Below are positions 1 to 12,700 of a DNA stretch of 64,000 nt, one piece after another. Under the pieces are notes generated by a model. The model was not told where the DNA came from. It did not search any database and saw only the letters and a program-made list of their open reading frames with translations. Positions within the stretch are counted from its first letter, which is position 1. Every line of letters begins with the position of its first letter. The DNA comes from Phallusia mammillata (lineage: Eukaryota; Chordata; Ascidiacea; Phlebobranchia; Ascidiidae): assembly GCA_003260075.1 (NCBI GenBank), contig QLIY01000035.1, positions 200,412-264,411 on the forward strand, written 5' to 3'. The translations under genes were made by a program, and so were the position numbers.

Positions 1-308
1 TGAGTTTTGGACAACATTACTTGAAAACACCAAACTTGTAAGATCTTTGTTTCAAAATGAAAAAGTAACAATAAAAATAAAATGATATAGCGAATTGTTG
101 CTCTAAAAATACAATGGAATAATGTGCATCTGAACTTTTGTGGCAGGGGCCTAAAAAGCGCGGTCTGCGGTCCGAAACTTTCTTTCAGAAATATCGAATA
201 CATCCCTGATGCAAAATTATGTTAAATGTTCCTTCTTTTCAATTACATAATATCAACCATGATTTTATGGTAGCAGGTTGACCTTTAAAAACGTTTCTCT
301 TCTTACAG

Positions 309-626
309 GAGCTCTTTTTGGTTTCTGGTTTACTGGCCTTGGCCGTCAACCTTTCGGTGTTCTACATCGTTCGTCGAACATCGGTGATAACATATGCCGT
401 GTTTTGCAAACTCAAAATCTGTCTCGTCATTTGGGGAAGCTACGCTGTATTCGGGGAATTAATGACGCCTCTGCAAGCAGTGGGAACAGCAATTACCCTT
501 CTGGGCACCTTTGTTTATACGTTTTTGAAGAATGAAGAAAGTAGTGCCGACCAAGAAAGCCGAAAGAAAATATATTCAGATGATGAAAGGCAGTCGGGAA
601 ATTCACAACGAAAGGATACAATATAA
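309..626 (+). CDS. SLC35E3-like nucleotide-sugar/triose-phosphate-type transporter, last exon (5' part outside window)
   Basis: Terminal coding exon opened by an acceptor (ttcttacag) ending at 308 and closed by a TAA at 624-626. The 105 encoded residues begin ELFLVSGLLALAVNLS and contain two hydrophobic membrane segments around VNLSVFYIVRRTS and a GTAITLLGTFVYTFLK stretch, followed by a charged cytosolic tail. The VNLS...TS..TY order and the G-x-x-x-T-x-x-G-x-x-x-Y ending are typical of the last two helices of the DMT/TPT-domain SLC35E family, closest in my memory to SLC35E3. Family members are ten-helix antiporters of the Golgi/ER membrane; the substrate cannot be told from this fragment. 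Upstream exons lie left of the window. The exact SLC35 member is uncertain. Confidence 0.7.
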   Translation, partial: ELFLVSGLLALAVNLSVFYIVRRTSVITYAVFCKLKICLVIWGSYAVFGELMTPLQAVGTAITLLGTFVYTFLKNEESSADQESRKKIYSDDERQSGNSQRKDTI

Positions 627-1270
627 ATAGCAACGATAGTTTGCACATATAGCCTAGTACGTTCCATAGTATTAACTTGAAGTAAAAAAACTAACAGTCA
701 CGTTTCTTCAAGTTTGTGTTTGCTATGCAATAAATTCATTTCATCACTTTACGAAAAATATCTAGTGAAAAGTAAAATTGTGTAAAAAAATGAAACATAA
801 TAGCACAGACCATATAAAACGGTATAATTAAGCTTATTCATGTCCGCCTATATGTAGTAATTAACATATAACTTAAGTATATTTTTTTTCAAATTTTTTT
901 CGTATTTTTTTACATCTTGGTGTACGCCGTTTACCGAAAGGGAGGATATGTGATTTTACTTTGTACAATGTCATATTTGGTGACCTTTAAACATTTTCAG
1001 CAGTGTTTCGCCAGATTGGATGTTGCTTGAATCTAAAAAATTGTGGAAATTTTTAAAACTAATAAGTTAGTATTTAGCTACAAATAAACACCACCACGTT
1101 CGTGCTTTGTTTGTTAAAACTGAATATGATGGTTTTGTGAATATTCACATCAAGTTATTTCGCTTTGTATGTTCTTCATAGTTTTGTTACATAAATATGA
1201 TTATGTAATAAAGAATTGAAACGGTTGAAGTATTTCGTAAAAAAAACGAACATAAATCCAAAAGACTTAC
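627..1270. other. Non-coding stretch between the SLC35 exon and the type II membrane exon
   Basis: AT-rich sequence with no convincing exon. The left part is presumably the 3' UTR of the SLC35-like gene. I see no repeat or RNA gene. Confidence 0.5.
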
Positions 1271-1643
1271 TGGAATGGCAGACCTTTACAAGATTCTCAT
1301 TTGTAGCATTAAGATCTTTAATAACTGCCAAGCAAACTCCACATACACCAAGAGCAGCCACCAACGCAATTGCCAGGACAATAACTGACAGTTTATATTT
1401 CCAAACTACTTTCTTTGAGTAAGCAGAAGATACACTTTCGGTACGTTGTACCAGCAACCTACGACTGATGCTATCACCTGTATTTACTGACTGTCCTGTT
1501 GTACCAGCTGTTGTTGTCATGGCGTGGCCTTCTATGTTCAAGTCATAGTAAGTGTCGTTAAATTTGTCATCTTCAAAGAACACATCTTCCTCAATAGTCA
1601 TGTATGGGTTTTTGCGAAGCTTCGTCGGTACATAGGCTGACAT
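1271..1643 (-). CDS. Unrecognised type II single-pass membrane protein, first coding exon
   Basis: Reading leftwards, an ATG at 1643 opens 124 codons plus one base and ends at a good donor (CCA|GTAAGTC, GT at 1270-1269). The protein has about 80 polar residues rich in acidic and Thr residues (TIEEDVFFEDDKFNDTYYD) and no signal peptide, a basic YSKKVVWKYK stop, then one hydrophobic helix at about residues 84-107 (LSVIVLAIALVAALGVCGVC). The rest would be extracellular, with an N-glycosylation site (NAT). The next exon is not identifiable before position 1, so the gene may continue beyond the window with an intron overlapping the opposite-strand SLC35 exon. Reading through without splicing would add only about 30 residues before a stop. 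Family not recognised. Confidence 0.5.
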
Positions 1644-2834
1644 TTTTTTAGACGAAGTATTCTTCTCAGTAACACCAACTTGCTTTTACATTGCGCTGTA
1701 GTAAGTATAGCCTGATAACTGAAACGAGGCTTGTATCGAACCACACAAGTCCCATATAACCAGTTAATGATTTATTTTAAACCCGTGATGCGCCAGGCAA
1801 CACATCGTCAATACAACTTTCTCTCCGTTAAGTTTAGACGTATTGAAACTCCAATTAATGGCAACCGGATGTGTGGTGCAATCTAGCACTTGCCATGCAA
1901 GATGGGATGGATAATCGCTGGAAAATTTGTTTACATAACAGCCTTTCAGTCATAATGTTAGTGGTTTCTATACTCTTGGGTAGCTTAACTAACGAGGTAG
2001 ACCAGAAAAGCTAGTTTTATTAAAACTCTACGATTGCAAAGAAACAAATTACATCCGTTTTTTGTATTTTTAAATGTGCCATCAAAGTTCACAAAAGACA
2101 GATTTGAGACAAAGTAATTGTTTTGAGGGCAAACTTGCCATTATTTAAAGAATTAAGTTAGGAACGAAGCACAAACACGACGCTAATAAAAAGAGCACAA
2201 AACAAAAACTCACACAACAGAAGATATAAGCATTCATATAATATTGCACGACTGGTAATTTTTAGACCAACAACTAAATGCATGTATAATATCGGGAATG
2301 TGGATCCCGTCACGATAAAGATGCAGTAATTTGTGATCCGCATTGTTGTATTTCAGTAAATGCAAATAGCGTTGGACAATAGCGTTTGTTCATAATAGTG
2401 ACAAACTGCTTAAGTCGAATATGCTCAACAAAATAAGAGTCACGTTACCTTTAGATAATTTTGTTTCGTACAGCTTGTATACTATAGAATACGTTCTTAT
2501 GTGTCGTAAACGAGGTCACTTACATCAACAAGATAAGGTTCAGTTTAAAACACCAGAAAGAACCATTCAGGCTCTGCACGAACCATTTTAGGCAGGTTGG
2601 GCGCATATGTAGTTCGAATCTTCATAACATTTAAATACGGTCAAAAACGTATGGCGTATTCCTACATCTGCAAAGTGTGCACAAGGATGGGGTGTCAAAC
2701 TCAATTCGATAATCTGGAGACAAGTTTTCTTCACCAAATAATGCATTTTTGTGTTGTAAGAGGCATAAAAACAGTATTGGTGGATGTGGGGCGCCCGTAC
2801 GGAAGTAGAGTTTGTGGCCTTGTGGGATCCAGTT
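1644..2834. other. Intergenic region downstream of ATP6AP1
   Basis: AT-rich sequence upstream of the type II membrane exon and downstream of the ATP6AP1 stop. The short open frames here lack splice context or family similarity. It should contain the ATP6AP1 3' UTR and the promoter of the 1643 gene, but I cannot place either exactly. Confidence 0.4.
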
Positions 2835-5448
2835 TTAGTCGACTTGGGGAACAGTAATAGTCTTGCCTTTAGGATCGTCAAATCGGTCCATAGTCGTAAC
2901 TTGCGAAAGCATTGCTAGTCCATAGAACAGCATAACTATGACAAGTAAACCAACCAACAATCCCATCCAAATTGGACCTGTAAACCACCCTTCACAATCC
3001 AACGCACGAGAAAAGGTGTTGTTGGCCACACCGAATGACTGCATCTAAAGAAAAAAAAGAGTTTTGATAAAAACCCACAAAAACACTGACAAAGTCAGTT
3101 GGTCAAGCAATTGATAGGATAGCATAATATTTTTAAAGGTTTATTTAAAACTTTTTATTCATGGTAGACTGTCAATCATTTGGAGAACACTCATACACCT
3201 ACATATGTACCAGAAACATTCATACACTAGCATACGCATGAACAAACATGTGTAAGAACAGGTTTACATTTAAACTTTGAACCTAAGGTTGATATTCGAG
3301 CTTCAAATACAGTTTGACAAACACCCAAAACGTACATCACCAATAACGCCTGTAAAACGCAACATGATTTTTTACCTGAACATGGTTAAATTGCAAAGAA
3401 ACTTGTGTGGCAGAAGTGTTGCCAATGAAGGAGATATTTTCGGGTGCCTGACACACAAATGACCAATCAATTGGAGCTGTTATAGTGCTATTGAATGAAC
3501 GCCTGTTGAGACGCTGAGTTTTAGTTGTACCACCAGATGTGTAAGTGACTGTGACATCTGCCAGGTTCCACCACTGCATGGCAGATACTGGGTAAAAGGC
3601 AGTGACAAACTCAAATCTGTAATTCAAAAAACTGAGTAATTTTATTGGCAGTTAAGTTATCAATATGGAAGTGGCAATGACCTGACAGTTACATTTCCGG
3701 TGATGGATGAAGAGTTTGTTGGTGTGTATGTCATTTCAGCACTAAAAATAAACCAGTTTTGTTATTTCAATTGGTTATGGCTTATATAGTTTGTGTTTTA
3801 GGCACAATCACCAAAAACATTTAAGACTATGACTATGTTTCTGCCTGACTTAGCAAATATGGAATTAAACAGGGGGGGGGGGGTTTGTGTTTTAGGCATA
3901 ATCACCAAAAACATTCCTGACTATGACTATGTTTCTGCCTGACTTAGCAAATATGGAATTAAACAGGTTTCAATATCCACAAAAAAACTATCGACAGTAT
4001 TTTGGTACATAAAGTGTACATACGTGTTGGTGCCATTTGTTGAGTTTTTTGGAGCACATGTCTCTGCTACAAAAGTAGCTTTGGAGGAAGCAACCAAGTT
4101 GCTTTTTTCTGTGCCCACAAACAATGTCAAAGTCTTATAAGCCATGTAAGTACAGTTTCCAATAAGATATGTTGTCCCATTGATGATTTCCTCCACTGCC
4201 AGTAAGTGCCTTCCCATACCATGACCTGTCTGTAATGAATCTTGATCCTGAAAGAAAACACATTTTCAAAGTTAATGGAACCATACATTAAAAAAAGCGT
4301 TATCAGTTCTTACCACCACATTCTCAGAGGTTACAATGGCAATGTATGAGCCATCGGGGGGGGGGATAAGTGCCTTCCCATACCATGACCTGCCTGTAAT
4401 GAATCTTGATCCTGCAAGAAAACACATTTTCAAAGTTAATGAAACCATACATTAAAAAAGTGTTATTAGCTCTTACCACCACATTCTCAGAGGTTACAAT
4501 GGCAATGTATGAGCCATCTACAGCATCCAAAGTTTGTTTAATTTTTGCATCTAAACAAACAATAAGTTTTTTTTTAAATATTGCAAAGAATTCTAATCAA
4601 CCATGCAAAGATTTGAAATCATTAATACCTAGTTCCATCAGGCCTTTTGCTGTTGCTGATGGTGTGGATCGATCAATTGAGTGAAACCTATCTATTTGAA
4701 TATTGGATTCGCTAAAAGTCTGGTGAAAAGCATCTGTGAGGTCATCAATAATGTTTGCTGGCTCAATTGATGGAACTACGAGGGATGTGTTGTACTTCTC
4801 CACATATTTCTGAAAAAAAAGGTTATTGTGGCTTTAAACGTTGTCATCGTCTTTTTTTTAAGTTCAAGTATTCTAAATCATAAACGTTCTTATTGCTAAC
4901 TTCAAATGAAATTTTATTAAAACTTGAACATACATGAATATTATGGAAGGCCTGTTCTTTGGAGCTGCCAAATAATGTGAAGTCTTCAATTGATAACTGC
5001 AACAAACAAACAATAAAAATTGAAAGTGTTGATTATTATTCATAGCCGAATTTTTATTTGATAATACAAAAAAATGATAACACTTCTATTTATTACTTTG
5101 AATGTGAAGCTGTTAACACATTACACAAAGTTTACCCTGTCATATGCAAAAATGAAAACATTTGATGGGTGAGTTTGTTGCAGACATTCCAAGTAATTCT
5201 TAGAAAATACAGAAGAAAAAGTTTCTCCAGGGCGAAATGAACCACCATTCTGGCATGATGTATATCTTAACAAAAAAATTCATGCAATTATTTTAAAAGT
5301 ATTCAGCAAAAAGCAAATTTGATCAACAAATAAATTCTACTTACTTGGTGTTAGTCCAAAGAAGGAGTGGAACAAACTCAGAAGCCAAAGAAGTCACCGC
5401 CAAACTCAGGCATAATAACACCGAAAATCCAACTTTTATTGGCAACAT
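2835..5448 (-). CDS. ATP6AP1: V-type proton ATPase accessory subunit S1 (Ac45)
   Basis: Nine exons: 5448-5345, 5265-5136, 4996-4934, 4809-4629, 4550-4477, 4247-4024, 3741-3682, 3616-3376, 3044-2835, giving 428 residues (human about 470). The start encodes a signal peptide (MLPIKVGFSVLLCLSLAVTS) followed by FVPLLLWTN, as in Ac45. Family landmarks are SIEDFTLFG, FYPVSAMQWW, the C-terminal helix GPIWMGLLVGLLVIVML and the tail TTMDRFDDPKGKTI. Several N-glycosylation sites lie in the luminal part. The product is a type I membrane protein that helps assemble and guide the V-ATPase in acidifying organelles. The introns at 3742-4023 and 4248-4476 contain partial duplications around G tracts; the second includes a broken extra copy of exon 5 and of the start of exon 6. 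The mucin-like gene lies 560 bp upstream on the same strand. Confidence 0.93.
3789..3968. repeat. Direct duplication separated by a G12 tract (assembly joint)
   Basis: About 82 bp left of 3872 (from gtgttttaggcacaatcacc) recur right of 3883 with a few differences. The tract is 12 G, of which two are native because the right copy reads aaacagg at the same place, leaving ten added. It lies at the border of an ATP6AP1 intron and exon 6. Confidence 0.85.
4203..4518. repeat. Direct duplication around a G10 tract, with partial extra ATP6AP1 exons
   Basis: The left copy (4203-4355) ends exactly at ten G (4356-4365), and the right copy starts about 150 bp back and runs on into exon 5. The copies differ at several bases, for example dacctgtctg versus dacctgcctg (first letter dropped from comparison), so they are not a simple stutter. 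The left copy holds a truncated exon 5 and the right copy a truncated exon 6; neither partial exon fits the reading frame. Confidence 0.87.
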
Positions 5449-6011
5449 TGTGTTTTATTATATGTTACTTAGCACTATTGATGCACAAAATAAGTTCATA
5501 AGGTTATTATCTGTCTTAAAATATGTTTCCGCAAACAATAAACATTTTACTTAAACAACAGCAAAGTGATGTAAGCAACAGCTACAATTACGTTTTGCCT
5601 GATCGCGTGACCAAGGTGGCAAGTACGCAATCACGATTTCTATGCTAAACAATTCAATATTTGTTAGAAATCAGTGCAATGAAAAAACTTGTTTGTAAAA
5701 AATCAGGAGTTGATCTTAAAAAAATTGCATTGCATTCTACTATTCAATTATAAATTTTTATATGGTTTAACTGTTACTTATTACATGTCACATTTGTGTT
5801 AACCATGACACAACTTTTTGAAGGACACATTCGATGCCAGAAGAGTTAGCATCACTTTTTGGACATCGGGCAAAAGTACACAGCAACTCCAATGAGCTAA
5901 ATTCTTTACATAAATAATTCAGAACGCAGTGAAATATTCATTGCACAATAATATTGCGATTCGCATGTAATATGGTGGTAGGGCGGTGAAGGAAAACCGT
6001 TGTGGATATGT
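5449..6011. other. Intergenic region between mucin-like gene and ATP6AP1
   Basis: About 560 bp, AT-rich, without open exons. It must hold the 3' UTR of the upstream gene and the ATP6AP1 promoter. No core element is clear enough to call. Confidence 0.5.
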
Positions 6012-8849
6012 TTAGTTTCCTTTCTTCATTAAAATGAGGTCCTTAAACACGAACGATGACGAACTTGTGTCACTGTTAAAACTACTGTGGTTGGAACGGG
6101 ATTGAAATCGGGCATTAACAAACGAGTAACCAGAAACTTTCCCAACGTTATCAGCAGATCTCTCCATATCACTGATATTCATAAGGGAACTGTTACTACT
6201 TGAACTAGCAGGGAACGTAAGTTCGTTTTCTTCCACTACTGAATCGGTATTTTCCTGCAGTAGGATTCGTGGTTTGGTCGGACGAAAGTAGTCCATTTCC
6301 ATTTCATTCTCGAGACACACTGGTTTCCTTAAAAAACACATGAACGATGTTTACACTCCATACAATTGCTTATAATACGAGTATGCTTACCTGGGTTTCG
6401 CAAATGAGCGGTCCGCAAAGCGTAAACTGGGATGATTGCATTTCTTTCTGCGATGCACAACCACAAATATAATTGACGATATTACCATAAATAAGATAAC
6501 AATGCAGATTGGTAGCACAACTGCCAGTGAATTGGTTGCTTTTACAACGTCGATCTCCTTTTCATCCTCTTGCTCAGGTAAAATTTGAAAAAAATCGACT
6601 TCGTGAATCACAAACTCTGGAAGCATTGCAAAGAAAAAACTTTCTGTACATTGCGACGTCCCGGGGATCATTAAAAGGGGGAGATAATGATTTTTGAATG
6701 CGTGGTAATGGAATTTGTCTATATACCAGGAAACATGTAGATTGCTCTCTTCCAAATTCGATTTACCTTCCAGGTAAAACGAATTCAAACTTGCAATGGT
6801 TACATCAGAAAGGGAAACATGAGGTAGAACACGTACAAGTTTAAGAATAAATAGAAAAATTGCTCTTTTCACATGATTGCTGGCATTCCTTTCTGACACA
6901 AGCACATCACGCTCTTTGAATGTATAAGTGCAGTTCAATTCAACCAGATATTGGGCTTGGGCATTTGGCAAGACTTGAATTTGCAGTAACAGACTTGATG
7001 GCCATCTTAATTTCTTCTGGGTGTTTAAGGTCACAATAATAGACTGATCATGCTGGGTCTCTTGAATAAACATTCCATAGCAAGTTGTAGATGTTCCATT
7101 AAATTGAGTAATCACTTTAGTACTGTTAAGAGTAATCTTGGTCCCATTTTGCATGTAATGAACCCAATGAGCAGGAACTTTGAATTGGAATATTTTTCTG
7201 AAGGAAGTGGAGATGTTTACCACTTTTGGACCTGTCACAAACAAGACAAACACATTTGACCATTTATTCTGGATTACATTTTTAAAACTTATTAAGTGTG
7301 TCAGTTTTACACCACATTTTGTATCAAAACCAGCAATTAGCCGGTATCATTTGCATAAATCACAAACATTTTGTATTTGATTATCACTTACCTTTTGTTG
7401 TTTGAGCTGATTTTTGATGAGTTACTGCTACTGTCTTTGTGTTATTCTTGGTTAGTAGTGGTTTTGTAACTACTTCAAACATGGTAGTATGATTGGATGC
7501 AGATGTTTTTGGCAAAGTCTCTTTTGGTTGTGTTTGCTCATCAATCATTTGAATGGGTATTGTTGTAAGTTGGCTCATTGAGTGCTTTAAGTTTACAGAT
7601 GTGGATATAGCATGATTGATGAAAGTAATAATTCTGGTATTTCTATTAATACTTGACATGTTTTCAATTGAAAAATGTACAGAGTGGTTTTCAAGGGGAT
7701 GAAAACTAGTTTTAGAAAGTAATGGAGATGTGGTAAATGAAATGTTTTCTATTGTTTGATGACTACTGTAAACTACACTTCCACTACCTGAACCTATTGC
7801 TTTGCTACCTGAACCACTTATTTCATCATTGTGGGTTACAGATGGTGTAGTAGTTGATGGTGAAACTTCCTGTGTGACAGATTGTTCTTTGGTAGTAGCT
7901 GCGTAACAAGAAAGCAAAGCTACATCTTATATGTTGAGTAAAACACACAAAACATCCATGCTTTTGTACGACACCCACTTCTAGTTTACTAACCCGAGCT
8001 TAGTGCTGTAGTAGGTGTATGAAAAAAGGTGATCTTTGATATTGCATTTTTGGCAGTGCTGGTTGGCAGAGTAGTGTTATGTTGCACAGGGTACAAGTGT
8101 TCATAAGGAATCTTTACAACTGCTTCATCATCAACAATAATACCTGGGCTGTGTGGTACAGAACGCTTTCTTCTCATTGCAAAGTGTTTATACATGGGGA
8201 TCACATCACCATGATGCTGGGATAATTGTAGAAAAATCCATGAAGTAACTGAGCAACCCAAAATTTTATTTAAATGTCCATTCTGAAGTATGGACTCATA
8301 TGATGCCATCAAATCAAGAATTCTTTTACTTCTCATGTTTAAACACTGGTTTCCATTATTTGCACTCCAATGTATAGAAAACTGTGACTTGGTAGCTTCA
8401 AAGGAAAACGGTTTTTCATGATCCAAAGTAAAACTAGCCAGAACATGTATCGACATTTGGTCATCACACAGCATATCATAGCCTTGTAAGATTTGTTTTT
8501 TACAGCATTGTGGGTCATAGATGCAGAAGTACATTGGAAGGCCACCTTGCATCATCTTTCTGTTCACTCTAAACTCACTGATAGGAACATTTAACTGTGT
8601 TGCAAGTAACTTTGTAACATCGCTGGATGTATTTGTGCATTTTTCCACATTTAGTACACAATAAACAGGAGGACATTGCATATTAACAGCTTTGGAATGC
8701 AGACTAACCTTGCTTGTGGTTAAACTATGGCCGTACAATTCGAAACCCTCTTCTTTAAGTTGTGGTAAATGTTTGTTGACCAACAGAACATTGACAACAA
8801 TAAACATTGAACAAACAAGAATAAATATTCCTTTTGTATTGTTACACAT
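6012..8849 (-). CDS. Mucin-like single-pass membrane protein of unknown family, 839 residues
   Basis: Four exons join in phase: 8849-7994, 7898-7392, 7231-6391, 6327-6012. Residues 7-24 form a signal peptide or anchor (GIFILVCSMFIVVNVLLV). A Cys-rich region follows to about 200 (for example CIYDPQCCKK), then a basic furin-like site RRKR at 226-229. Residues about 285-455 are Ser/Thr-rich with GSGS runs, as in an O-glycosylated stalk. A second folded luminal region of about 230 residues with several N-x-T/S sites comes next, then a transmembrane helix (VVLPICIVILFMVISSIIFVVV) followed by HRRKK, and a roughly 120-residue Ser-rich cytosolic tail. This order (folded domain, cleavage site, mucin stalk, folded domain, helix) is shared with adhesion receptors such as dystroglycan and with KIAA1549-type proteins, but I could not match either. 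Function unknown. Confidence 0.75.
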
Positions 8850-9718
8850 TATCTTGTTGTTTTACAGAGTTTTTTGGTAACAAAAAAGCCTCCTTGTGTT
8901 TTTTAGGCACATCATATTTTATTTTTAACCATGCTTCACATCGTTTAAAAGCAATTATTTGTGTGATTTTAGTTTAATGGCAACTAAAGTAAAACCTGAA
9001 AAGCTTCAAAAAGTCACATCTATGACATTATTTTTCGCGTAACTACAATTCTAGTACACAATACTCATTTTTAATTGTATAAATGCATCAGTTTCGGATA
9101 CACATCTTGGTGCTAGTAACATCCCGACAATTTGTAAATTCGCGAAATGGGAAAATTGAACCAACTCTCTATTGCGTATTTTCGGTTTCGCCAAAGCTCT
9201 GTTAAGATAAATTGTCATGGTAACCAAATTACCCGGCAACCGCAGCAAAAGCAAAACATTATTAAGCACATATCAAAACAAGTACTGCTTTTCATTAATC
9301 CAAGTACTGCTTTTTTCATTAAATCTATATGCAAAGAATATAATCCCTAAATTTCAATATTTTGTTAAAACGTGCTATTGTGCTTGTTTTGTTATGTGCT
9401 TATGGTAACTGTACTTGTTTGTTTGATTTTTGGGTGGAGTCAAATAATTAGTACATTTTTCCATCGGTTAAGTAAATGGTTATGCTAAAACCAGATTGTA
9501 TGATTTGTTTTAAAAACAAATAAGTTAAATGCTTGCAGTTACAAAAAAAATAATGACACAGAAAACATATAATTTGACATGCTTCAGTGAACAAGAACCA
9601 GCACAAGTGCTTGTCAAAAACATCAACATCGAGTATTGAAAACGGGGCCGAAACTGTTTACGTGTTTGTTTTTATTGGATTTTAAGTGATTTTCAGGCAT
9701 AAATATTAAAGTGCAGCC
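8850..9718. promoter_or_regulatory. Divergent intergenic region between the mucin-like gene and KIN
   Basis: The flanking start codons at 8849 (-) and 9719 (+) face away from each other over 869 bp, so this interval should hold both promoters. It is AT-rich with no clear TATA box or repeat that I can defend. Confidence 0.45.
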
Positions 9719-12700
9719 ATGGGAAAGGAAAAACCAGGGTTTATGACAGCTAAAGCCATTGGAAATCGGATCAAATCAAAAGGTCTCCAAAAACTACGAT
9801 GGTATTGTCAAATGTGTCAAAAGCAGTGTCGCGATGAGGTTTGTTGTATGGCTCATTGTCATGAGTTGATTTGCACGTTTTATTTCACTTGAAACTAATG
9901 TTAATGTGTTTTGATCTTCACATTTGACAAATACTTGTGGGTTAGAAAGTTGTTTTTCTTGTTATAAACCCACAGCTTCGTGATACCCATACCCCTACAT
10001 ATTTTATGTAACACTGTTCTAGCAACAGCATCAAAATGGTAAAAAACATGCCACAAGATATTGATAATTGTAATTAAAATATCATTGTTTTATTTTAGAA
10101 TGGATTTAAATGTCATTGCATGTCAGAATCGCACCAGAGACAGCTTCTCTTGGCTGGTGAAAAACCTGGAGCATTTAATAACTTCTTTTCTGATGAATTT
10201 TTCAAAGACTTCATGCAGACACTGAAAACGTCCTTTGGCACAAAGAGAGTGCAGAACAATGTGGTGGGTATTTTGACTCTCAGAATGGTGTTTAATCTCC
10301 ATACACTAAATACATGTATTTGCCAGTTTATTTACAATGATGGTCTGTTTTAAAAGCAAGTAATTCAGTCCACAATTCGTTTGCCTGTTGCCAAGCTAAA
10401 ATAGCTTACTGCGGCTCAAGCATATCTCCATTGTTATGACAGAAGACCTAAATTTTTCCTTGCATACCAATAGTTCAGTATTAGCACTAAATAACATATT
10501 GCAATTATATATATGATAAATCGTATTTTTATTCTTTTTGTTGTCATATTTCTTTACAGGTGTATAATGAGTACATCAGTCATAAAGAACACATTCACAT
10601 GAATGCCACCCGCTGGTATACATTAACAGCATTCACAAAGTGGCTTGGAAGGGAAGGTATGTTTTGTTTATTTTATAGATGTTTAATGAATTGGTAACAC
10701 GTTTTTATATTGCAACCATTTGCCTAAACTATTTTGCAAATTTGGAACTTTGACCTTTAGGAAATTGGGGTATTCTTTTAATCCTTTTGAAGTGGTACAA
10801 AAAAGCTAAATTCCATTGAATTTTATGCAGAATCTTGCAATGCAGTTTAAACCAGCATCATCAACATGTGATAAATAATGATTAGAAATTTAGGTACACA
10901 AGACATGCACTTGATAAGTAGATAAATAAAAGCAAAATTACCTGAGATGTGGAATAAAACTTAGCCATTTCATTTTGTTACACAGGAATTTTGACAAAAA
11001 CAGTTTTGTTCTATATCTTAGTTGCAGATCTTTTTGCCTTTAACAAACATGTTTTCCTGTCAATAAACTGTTCTAAATATTGTGTGTATACATTTGCAGG
11101 GCATTGCAAGGTGGATGAAACAGAAAAAGGTTGGTTTATTCAATACATCGATCGGGATCCAAGGGTTTTAGCAAGACAGAAAGAGCTGGAAAAACAGAAA
11201 GCCAGGGAACGGGATGATGAAGAACGACATGCAAAGTACACAAGTTGTATTGCTTGTTTTGCTATCAAACTTAACATTTGGATTTATAAAGTTTCTGCAT
11301 ACATTGAATATGTGTGGTGTAGTGATGGGACGAGTACCCGGTACTCGGTATCGATGGTATCGAATAATTTCAGTGGTATCGATACTCATACTCAGTATCG
11401 AAATATTTTGCCTCAGTTTTTGATACCAACGTTCGATACCGAAGTCTGGTTTACAACATAAGACTACAGGCAACTTTTTGCCAATATTTGCTTCGCACAG
11501 CACAAATCGGAAAAAAATTCAGCCAGGTGACATGTATTTTTTCGCCATCGTGTAGACATAATATTTTTCTACATGCTTCTGCATGTGTATGTGTGTGCAT
11601 ATGTACCTTGACCAAGACAGATAAATTAGCTAGTGATATACAACTAAGTACAACACTGCATTTAGGTACTCGTACTCGGTATCGGTACTCACTTCTAAAT
11701 CTGGTATCATCCCATCACTAGTGTGGTGCTCTTACTTGTCTGACTGACTATAACTTTTGTACAGGGTTATTGAAGAAATGGTAAAACGAGGTCAAGAGGC
11801 AGAAGCAAGTTCAAGTTCAAGGGAATTTACTGAACTCAAACGAGATGATGAAGATGAAAAAGTTGCCTTTAATCTAACTGCACCGACTATACCAGGTAGA
11901 TTACAACTGTGTTCAGACCATTTTTTATGTTTTAGCTATTGGTGAGTATGTTTGGTGTAGGGCTGTTATAAAATACAGTTTTTCCTGTTTTTCTTCATTA
12001 CTGGGCAATATAAATCCTGGAATGTAGAGTAAATTATCATTGTGATTGAAAGTAGGTAGATAATGGTGGAAACACATTTCTTTTATTTAAATCTTTAGCT
12101 CACAAAAATTTTAGCAATTTGTCCAATTGAGTAGATTTTGTATCTACATCAAATTTTACTACATATGGTTATTTAATGATAAAACATTTAAAATAACTGT
12201 ATAAATATTTGTTTGATAACAGCTCTAGATTGACATTATTAATTTACAATAGCTTGTAACTTGAATTGTGACTTATATATTTGCAGAAACAAAGGTATCT
12301 TCAGATGGTAAAAATAGTTTCAAAAAGATGAACCAGTTGGGATCAAAACGAAAGCAAGCTGGGACTTTAGAGAAGTCAGTAAAAAAGAAAAAGTCTGCAT
12401 TGGATGAAATCATGACAGTCAGTATCATTTCTTGAAAGAAATATTACAGTGATCTTACTGTTAACAAAATCATTTGTTTAATGTTAGAAGTAGGTAATGC
12501 ATAAGCTAGTTTGCATTTGCTATGTTTTTAAATGTCCATTTTTTAGGCGGAGGAAGTGAAGAAAAAGGTTTCACAAAGAACAGAGAACTGGCTTACCCCT
12601 GAAACTGTAGTTAAAGTCACTACAAAGCGATTGGGTGAAAAATACTACAAAAAGAAAGCAGTAGTAAAGGAAGTTAACAACAAGTAAGCATATTATTTGG

